Part shown: positions 55,776 through 64,000 of the stretch, piece after piece
Numbering within the stretch: position 1 is the stretch's first letter
Layout of the letters: every line of letters begins with the position of its first letter
Assembly: GCA_015179045.1 (NCBI GenBank)
Contig: WHUZ01000008.1
Location: forward strand, 1,240,001 to 1,304,000
Direction of reading: 5' to 3'
DNA: 64,000 nucleotides
Source: Kalaharituber pfeilii
Lineage: Eukaryota > Ascomycota > Pezizomycetes > Pezizales > Pezizaceae
Position numbers and translations under genes: made by a program
Notes under the pieces: model-generated
What the model saw: the letters and a program-made list of their open reading frames with translations, nothing else
The model's database searches: none
What the model was told of the DNA's origin: nothing

Positions 55776-57561
55776 ATTGTGACTTCACTAACCTATTTCT
55801 TTCACAGTTTATCGTATAGAATTTTTTGTCCCCAAGCTTGCATATTACGGCGTGAATTTTCTTCACTGCATTTTCTAGGAGAGTTTAACCATGTCCTTAT
55901 ATTCTCTTGTACTTACTAGGATACCACGATATTACACTAGGCACACTATATTACACTACACTACACTACACTACACTACACTACACTACACTACACACAT
56001 ATAGTTTGTTGATACTGTAACGTGGATATTGGCTTTTATTCTTTTATTTCCATATTCACTCTCAAAAGAAGCATGCCCTATTATCGAGTTTCTCCTGCGA
56101 AAAGCTCGGTCAAGCAAGATTCAACGATCCATTTGTGCAGTTCTTACATACCTCTCAGGGATGACCGCAGCATTCCTCAGACTGATTAGGTGACAGGGAG
56201 CGGTCGATGCACGCTGCTTCAAGCAGTACTAAGTATCCTCCGATCAAGCTTCTTACAGCAGGTACCTACAGTACCATGCATTCAGATGAAGATTTCTTAT
56301 TCGATACGTATATTGAGGCTCAAATTTTCACCCTACAAGTGACTAGTCCTGAACATGGGTGATGCAGTGTTCTGCTTTAAGGATATGTTGCACGGTTGTA
56401 AGGATTGCAGGTATGGTTGAGGATGCCTCTAATCGGCACATTCTGATCCTAGATTTCAATACCGATCACTGACGAACAAAAATCGTCAAAATTTAAAACT
56501 GCTCATAGATATGAAGAGAATTGAGTAAAGTACTAATCTATGTCGCATTTCTAATTTTGTAAATTTTTGTAAAAGAAGTTATCCCAAGTTAGGTATAGGT
56601 AAAGTTTGGTGGGGGACCCCTACTCGAGTGACATACTACTAATACAAATTAAGTAACTTATAGATTACAGTAGTAAGCAAGAAAAATCACTTAAAAAGTT
56701 AAGTCTAAAAGTACATGTAACCACTTGCTTCTATGCACCCACTTGCCGATGATTCTTATATACAAATTCCTGAAACTGTTTAGTTTCATAAGTATAACCA
56801 TTAGAGTATGCACTAAGAAATTGCATACAGTGCTCATAGTAGTGAAAAAGTAGAAGCAGTACTTACAGAATGTAAAGCAGCAGGTACTGTCGTCGTAAGT
56901 CTTCATGCTAAGAGGTACTAGCTAGTAAAATATGTATTCGGACATAGCGCATAATGCAGATAGCGCATAATGTGCATTATGTGCTATATCCGAATACATA
57001 TTTTACTAGCTAGTATCAAACAGAATATGCTGTATACTTGTGAGAGAATGTATGGTACTACTGTATGGAGCGAAGCGCGGTTTTCCGTACAGTAGAGGGT
57101 GAGGAAGCGAAGAGCGAAAGGTGCACTATTCTGTGAGGTAAAGGCGGGAGGAAGCGACAAGCAAGAGATCCAGTAGTTCGTATAGTATAGGGTAAGAAAA
57201 GCGAAGAGTGGCGGAGAGCGAAGGGCGAGGGGAAAGAAATAGAAAAAGAAAAAAAAAAGGCCTGTGTTAGTAAGCAAAATGAAATGTTACATAGTGTCGG
57301 TTAAAGCCGTCCTCAACCATATGATAACGGCCTTCTTCGTTACTGATGGGTATGCAACCAAGCGCCCCAGCCGTTGTGCAACGTTGGTTATACAGTGCTG
57401 ATATGTAATTCCAAGAACCTCCAAGATCGGGCGCCTAGGACTGAGCTGGAGGAGTGTTATATATACCGGTTGAAGAGCACTGGAGGGCTGTATTCGTCAT
57501 TGGCCAACTCACTCTCGTTTAGCTGTTGAATTTTGAGGCGCGATATTTCAGTTAGCCCACA
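55776..57561. other. Intergenic region with simple repeats
   Basis: Contains about nine TACAC units (55952-55996), a TA-rich stretch (56480-56700), a 100-base palindrome (56916-57015) and a two-copy degenerate repeat rich in GAAGCGAAGAGCGAA (about 57060-57250). No coding region is supported. The last few hundred bases should include the promoter of the gene starting at 57562. Confidence 0.5.
56916..57015. repeat. 100-base near-perfect palindrome
   Basis: TACTAGCTAGTAAAATATGT then ATTCGGA at 56916 is mirrored by its reverse complement ending at 57015. The centre contains two GCGCATAATG / CATTATGTGC pairs. It can form a long stem on either strand. No flanking duplication or coding. Confidence 0.85.
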
Positions 57562-60500
57562 ATGGGGGAAATATCGGTGGGAGAGCTGTCCGGTTTATTG
57601 AATTTGGCGGTGGTATTGAGTAAGTATGGCTTTCCTTTCCAATGCGCTTAGCCAAAATCTAATAACATCCTTTGCTGAGTAGTTCAAATTACTTTCCCTC
57701 TGGGAGTCATCATCATCTTGATATCCTTCCTCAGTAACGAAAATAATGCAGTCACATGGTATCACCCTACAGTTGATTCTATAACCTCGATATCCTCTTA
57801 CCTTTCCGCAATAATAGCATTAACTTTTTCCCATTTCCTACCATAGGTCCGTCGTTACCCGCAACCTCCATTCCTCCCTGTGGGCCTCCATTCTCAGTAC
57901 CGACTCCGCCTCTTTCAAGGGGGTCCGCAAACGAGTCACCTTGCTCGGTCTTTTTTCCACTTTCGGCCTCATATTGCTTGCCGTAGCCGGCGTCGTGGCC
58001 CCACTCGGCCTCTATGATGCCCTCGCCCCGGGCGAACCAGAGTCATATCCCTTTGAATACTCTCGCGATACCTCTCCACTCGGCGTCGGTACTCCTTTAC
58101 GCTCCGGATACAAATTCTCTAGGCTCTGCGGGTATATATTGCTTATGAATTGCCCAGGCCAGTTCATGGGCTCACATAGCTTTAAGAATGAAACAGGGTG
58201 GTATGCGGACGGGGAGGGGACGATGAGCTCAAAGATCCCGAGGAACGTATCCGAGATCTATACGAGTGGGACAATGGAGAAGGGGAATACGGTGTCGAAC
58301 TTCTTTGATATACAGTATAGGTATTATTATTACAGTTATACTGACAGCAACAGAAAGGTACCGGTGCAAACCGTGGATAATGGAGAACCATATACGAAAG
58401 GTACGGTCAGGTATCTTGAGAATTTGGTGCTGAAAGACCAGGTTGTGATCGTAGAGGGCTTGGTGGTTGAGATGACGTCGGACAAGGCGAAAGGCGGGGC
58501 TAGCGGTGTCGGGTTTAGAAATCATACAGTTCCCACAGGGGCAAAATATGGCGCGACGTGGGAAGAGGACTTGCTCTGGATTGAGCCCGTTACTGAGTGC
58601 GTGGACACGAATCTTACCCTTGAGTACAGGATTGGAGAGTCGACCAATAATGTCGTGAACGTTACGATCGTGGATAATGGCGGGTTTGCCGAACTGGACT
58701 ATGAGCTAGACCCAGAGAAGGTGTTAGGGAATCGGACGCAGCAGGATCCGAGGCTGTGGGAGAGAGCATTTGTGTCGGCGTGGTTGAATAACTTTCTCAC
58801 GATGCGGGCCCTCGGGATTGAGAAATCTGATAGGAAGAAGGGGAGAAGATACCGGCTGTGGTATAATCACACAACGGGGGAGGATCTGCCGCAGACTAGG
58901 GTGTATTTCGACCCGGAGGTGTTGAGGGTTGAACAGGATGTGGGGATGGCGAAGTATTTGGACATGGAAAATGCCTATGGCAATGTTACTGAGGAGGCAT
59001 ACAGAAAGAATCTCAGTAAGTATATATATTACCACCTCGTTGTGGGTTATAGCCTAACGAAGCCTCCAAACAACAGACTATATCATGCAAGGCATCTCCA
59101 ACCCTCACCAAGGCCAGTTCCATGTCGATTTCATTCAATCCAATGGCGGCATGGTCACCGGCGTGGGTAGTCTGCTGTCCAGTAACAGCTTGACCTTCAT
59201 CGCGACCCCAGGTTCCCGTTGGGCGCAGCCAATATACTTTTGTACGACTGGCATCCGCGCAACAATTAATCGCGTAACCTTCCTCTACAACCATACCATC
59301 GCCAACGAGCCTCTAAAGCGCCTCAGTGTCACTAAGATTGAACGCAAACGTTATGCCTCAAAGGACGAGTACCCCCTATGGGGCGTCGAGAAAACCAACA
59401 TGAGTTTAACAGAGGCTTCACCAATATGGGGTCTCATCACCCCTGAGCACGCGTCTAAAACTGACCACCTCTGGGCGGTCAAAGCCCCTCATCTCTGGCT
59501 CCCCATGGGCTTCGCCTCGATCGGCCTCGATTCCTCCGCAGGCACCACCGCAAGCTTCAATGCTTTGGAGAGTATCTGGACTGGATATGATATCCCCGAC
59601 ATGCGTAGCATGGGCCAGAGCAATTATGCACTGTTCAAGACGTGGCAGGAGCTGAGCAAGAGTGCAGAGACGACGGGTAAGATTATAGACTTGCTGTGGA
59701 CGGATACCTATGCCCAGACGGTAGTGGGCACAAAGTCGACGGTGTCGAGTTTAGACCCAGATCCCTACTATAAGTATGGATTGGACTTGCCGGCGTTAAA
59801 TAGACGGTCTAACGTCTTTCCACGAGAGGAAGAGGGCGATGTTGATGACAAGTCTGGAACTTTACCCACGGTGTATCTGAGGGTTACACCATGGCGACGC
59901 AAGATTCAGTATAAAATGGTCTTTGCGATTCCAGCATTCATGATGTTAGGAATATGGAGTATAGTCATGATGCTGGCTTTTACCCTCTGGCTAGGCGGGT
60001 GGTCCTCCATACCCGTGCTCAGAGAGCTTCTGAACCAGACGAGTACTGGGAGAGTAGTGACCAACTTGGCATACCCTGAACTTTGCCCTGCGAATGCTAC
60101 GTCTAAGGAATGGGTAAGGAGGGCTGGGATGAAGAAGATGGGATTTGTGAGAATTAGAGGGGCGTTATTGACCCGCAATGGCGATCCAGATGTTGGTATT
60201 GGGAATATGCACCCGATAGACACACAGGGGTCTCTCCAACCTCTAAAAATTGACGACGCAAATATGCAGACGCCACAGAGCATCGGGGCCGCTTCCTCAC
60301 TGGACTCGCTACGGCACGAGAAGTTGTTTGGTGGTGCATCCTATGCACCGGTAATGTCGTCAATCAACACGAGCATCCTCCACCAAACCCAATCCCAAAC
60401 CCAAAGCCAAACCCAAATACCAACCATTAGACGCATAGACACCGGTCAGCCCATGCAGGTCCATCAACAGTTTTACGATTCAGCACCGAAAAGCTCACAT

Positions 60501-61019
60501 TCGATTTCTAGCACTCACAACCCGTTCGGGTCGCCATTCTCCCCATTTAGTCCTACATCACCATATTCTCAACTCACTCCTACGACATCTAACACGGCGT
60601 ACGATCCGAGCGCGTATGTTATGACTCGCACGTTCACCAATGACTCCCTTCAATCAATCCCCAACGCTTTGCCCCCATCAACGTCTTATTCCGCCTCCCA
60701 AGTTCCCTTTACACAAGATTGGAAGCCTGTCCACGGCGAAATATATATACCCTCCACAGTTGCCCCCGCAGGCACTCCCAAAGCCAAACAAAGCTTCAGC
60801 TCCTTACGAAGTAGGTCCAGTAAACCGAAGGACAAAGGCGACGGTGGCGAAGGGGTGACCAGGACGGATACAGGTCTGTCGGAAGTGAGATTGGGGTTGG
60901 TGGAGGGACGCGGGACGCCAATTAGAAGCGTTTTTGAGGACGATGATGATGATTATGATGGTGATGAGACGGGAAAAGGCAAGGGGCGGAGTTTCTCGTG
61001 GAAGCTGGGGATGCTTTAA
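57562..61019 (+). CDS. Conserved-looking three-helix membrane protein, 4 exons, 1081 residues
   Basis: Exons 57562-57619, 57683-57758, 57847-59015 and 59077-61019 join in frame. Helices: about 20-36 (ITFPLGVIIILISFLS), 77-101 (LLGLFSTFGLILLAVAGVV) and 715-742 (MVFAIPAFMMLGIWSIVMML). Between helices 2 and 3 is a ~610-residue domain with many N-glycosylation sequons (NVS, NHT, NLT, NVT, NRT, NMS), hence lumenal or extracellular. The C-terminal ~340 residues are cytosolic and Ser/Thr/Gln-rich (QTQSQTQSQTQ near 870-880) with a basic patch and an acidic stretch (EDDDDDYDGDE) before the end. WSVVTRNLHSSLWASIL after helix 1 is spliced across intron 2 and confirms that junction. The layout resembles uncharacterised plasma-membrane proteins of filamentous ascomycetes; no catalytic motif is visible. 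Confidence 0.82.
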
Positions 61020-62299
61020 AAAGCCACTTTGGAAGCACCGGGGTAATTAGATAGATAATTAATGGGTGTTGTTTCTATCATTTTATGTAGCAGGAGATTA
61101 TTTTTGTTGCTGTTGCTGTTTTCTGTGTCAAGTTTGGTCTGGGTAACCTTAATATGTCAAATTCTTCTGATTTCTAAGCGTTCCATTTTGTGGTTTGTCA
61201 ATTAGAGGAGGATCATGTTAAACAACAAAATGAGGAGGGGAAAAAAGGAAAGAAAGAAAGAACAAACGAAACGATATAAGGTCCTGGTTATGTATACATA
61301 CAATTTATACCTACTTAGATATATTAGTTCCGTTTACTGAAGCAGCCTATTCCCTAGTCCATCGTAGATGCCTGGGTATGATGAAGTATGTTTTGAATCT
61401 ACGCCATAGAACAGATGGTACTTAGTAGTATACGATTACCTAAACCCAATTTTGAATGTTCTATGTATAGCTAAATCTCTACTTACTTAATGTATCCAGT
61501 GAACACACGGAAAAAGCTCCAATATATATATATATCAGTGCATGTAGTTATGATTGCTGCTAGTCCAGTTGCACTAACCCCCCTTCCCCAGGTACTTTGA
61601 ATTGCCCAAGTTATGTTAAGAAAAATACTGTGCCTTGAATCTTTCTTCAGAAACAACAGCACCCGGTAACCCTCAAAGAGGCTGCCGGGGGGAGTTTTCT
61701 TCAAAGTACCTATCTTGGGAAGTTGTGGGTACGGAAGTTACAATCGCAAGCACAGAACTAGCAATCCAAAGCCCCTGTGATAAGTAAGTAATATCCATCT
61801 TTGATTCCCCGAAATATATTCCCCAATTATCTACACCCCCCATCCAGACATGGTTACAAACCCCCCCTCTCAACCGTCCTAGAACCTCAATTCATCCTTC
61901 TCAGCCCGTCGACGTACTATCCCGTACCAGATGTCACTATTTACATGCAATTAATCGCCCAATCTCGCTTACCCATAAACCTACAACCAACCTCTCCACT
62001 CGAATATATTTGTAAACGGCTTCCCAGTTCCAGCTCCAGCTCCAGTTTTATGAATTCGGCATCGGGTAAGATTGACGTTAAACTGAGTTTCAACGGGCGT
62101 ATAACCTCCCGATACCGTGCATACCAATAGAGTACAAATGAATATTATGGGCGGTAATTTCCATGTACAGAAAATTACCAAGGTAGAATAGTAATGTTAA
62201 TGCACGGTAACCTCCGGCTACAGAGGGGAGGGAAAGGAAGAAGGAAAAAAGAAAAAACTGCAGAGAGTACAGCACCACAACCCGACTTGCACCACGTTC
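61020..62299. other. Gene-free stretch
   Basis: 3' flank of the membrane protein gene, then intergenic DNA with a short TA run near 61522-61536. Small frames at 61673-61873 and 61801-62130 overlap on opposite strands without recognisable content. Confidence 0.35.
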
Positions 62300-63103
62300 C
62301 GACACACGTTTTACACCAAAACTGACTGTGCACGACAATATAAATCTCAACCACCAGAACAAAGTTTTGTATGCCCTTTTCAGGGATAATAAATAAAGGG
62401 TTATTCTTCACTTTTAATACCTCTATTTGCCCTGAAAAGACATTGTAGTCGATTAATGGTACCATGAGTTTTTCATTGATGTATTGGCATGCATATATAT
62501 GGAATTCCCATACAAAGTGCACTGGAGGATAGGATGCACTACTTCTCACCATAATGGCTACCTATAGAATTGTGGCTAGAGAGTCTCCCCAATAGGCCTC
62601 TTGATAATTAGTGCTTCGATTGGCTTAATGTTGTTTAATGCCTAGTTCATACATCAAATTGCCATTCTAGTACTTTTCCAATACAATTCTTGCATACAAT
62701 TTCTATGAGAATATGAATTTTGTGAATAACTCTACCACTGTTTTGGAAGTTATCTTGATGTGTTTCTCACATATTTAAAGAAGATAAAATATTGATATTC
62801 AAGTGTCCTACTATTTTTATCAAATTTAATTCAGGTGTGATAAGTGGGAATTCAATACTAATGATATCACAGTGAAAAATATATGCCAAACCTATTCCAT
62901 TTTATGGTGCGAATTTCATGAACAATAAATCCCTTCAAAGCAACATATCTGAAGAAGCTAAGGTGTGGAATATGAAGAATACAGTAGTCCTTGATTTAAC
63001 CAGTCTACAAGTTGCATACAAAAGTCTATTCTAGCGGTTGAGATACATGTTGTCGCGCACAGTCAGTTTTGGTGTAAAATGTGCGTCGTCGAATTACAGT
63101 AAT
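62300..63103. mobile_element. Second long-TIR element of the family at 244-1062
   Basis: Bases about 62300-62374 pair with about 63013-63088: CGACACACGTTTTACACC then AAAACTGACTGTGCACGACA, against its reverse complement. The right end continues to ATTACAGTAA near 63091-63100, matching the TACTGTA end of the element at 244. The interior TTCTATGAGAATATGAATTT then TGTGAATAA (about 62702) matches TTCTATGGGACATATGAATA then TTCTGAATAA at about 660, in the same orientation. The left outer arm has diverged. Non-coding. Confidence 0.65.
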
Positions 63104-64000
63104 ATGCGCTTGTGGTCGGCACACAACCATAATAACAGACTATACAAAATCGAAACTTTGGGCATAGGAACGTCAAAAGGGCATAATTTCAGCGGAAGGC
63201 CCATAAAGGCCTATGTGTTAAAGAAAGAGTGTCACTTCGACTTCGCGACCTCTACGTCAGCAACTACACTGGAACTACAAGCACGCTGATAAGTACGCTA
63301 CCCCGTTGATGTGCGCGCCGTTAGCTTCTCCTGTCAAGGGGTGAATTGCCTGAGTGGAGCAGACAAGTCGAGACTCCGCGTCGAGCTAAAAGTGAAAAAA
63401 AAAAATTCTAGAAATATACTATATGCGTATGCATGCATACGCTAGACTACGATTCCGACGGCCCCCCTTTCCGGATCCTTCCATAACCCGGGGATTGATT
63501 AGAGAAGAGTAAAGTCAAGTGGAGAAGGCAATAACCTAAACTTTGAACCCTTACCAGATCAGTAATCCCAGGAGAACTACTTTAGAACCAGGGTCAAACA
63601 GCGCCGACCACCATGACTTCCTTTACCTACTGTACACTGACCTAGAATAAAGCCTTAGTTGATACCATAAGTTCTGAAAACGTGAATTGCCGAGAAAGAA
63701 TTCCAGATGGTCAGCAACATTCCTCATTTTAAATTTCTGAATTGCTTTTTGCTTAAGACATTCCTCAAGTGAAAGATGAGGGAGTGAAAAAAAATGCAGC
63801 ATAGAATGGGCACGTGGGGGTGGTGGTTGTTCCCTTGCTTCTGCGGTTCGTGGACAACCCCAATGTTCCATTCACGCGTTTGCAGATCATCAATAGACGG
63901 ACCAGAAACCATTCACAAGATGCCCAAAAATCAATGTGTACTGTTCGAGAATGAAAAATTGTGCACCATTGGTTGAAATGCTTGCAATAGCAAAAGCAAA
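63104..64000. other. Gene-free right end
   Basis: No supported gene. Short frames at 63623-63976 occur on both strands without recognisable content. A gene could begin beyond the window edge. Confidence 0.35.

Overview
The window looks like a filamentous ascomycete (Pezizomycotina) chromosome segment. The genes carry short spliceosomal introns of about 50-90 bases with GT..AG ends. Recognisable products are fungal: Pex19, an SNF2/ATRX-like remodeller, a berberine-bridge-type FAD oxidase, a DUF3455 secreted protein, a DUF218 protein and relics of a NACHT-type NLR gene. AT-rich, TpA-heavy blocks and transition-biased repeat decay look like repeat-induced point mutation (RIP). Class-level placement is not possible from the sequence alone.

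Layout. Bases 1-29,000 are a repeat-dominated compartment with one apparently intact gene, the FAD oxidase at 11343-13417. Around it lie a long-TIR element (244-1062), a foldback minisatellite (5335-7115), several 5'-truncated non-LTR retrotransposon ends, a MULE-like non-autonomous element (17210-18245), a relic bounded by 13-base inverted motifs (18624-19379), AT-rich blocks, a short-chain dehydrogenase pseudogene split by a LINE (22841-24289), a NACHT NLR relic (16030-16790) and a 268-base GCTT microsatellite. From 29,600 to 61,000 the window is mainly genic: a small membrane-anchored hypothetical (29613-30512), a 1420-residue disordered protein with a C-terminal Cys cluster (33769-38031), a glyoxalase I pseudogene (40560-41306), PEX19 (42391-43708), the SNF2 helicase (44712 to about 48013), a DUF3455 secreted protein (50571-51442), a DUF218 membrane protein (54473-55775) and a 1081-residue membrane protein (57562-61019). 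A GC-rich block starting with a run of 38 G (48395-49740) interrupts this stretch directly upstream of the helicase. The right end carries a second member of the long-TIR family seen at the left end.

The most unusual signal is a set of extremely short retrotransposed stubs. Each has a 35-45-base body plus a poly(A) tail and is flanked by 8-14-base target-site duplications. They belong to two unrelated 3'-tail families. One sits inside intron 3 of the FAD oxidase; subtracting it leaves a normal 64-base intron. Others lie in the NLR relic and in the MULE-like element. The tail of family A is also found downstream of longer LINE 3' ends carrying RNase H/zinc-knuckle coding, which identifies the likely source.

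The genes do not form an obvious pathway. The collinear minus-strand block from 33.7 to 48 kb appears to be ordinary euchromatin; the rest is accessory and repeat-shaped.
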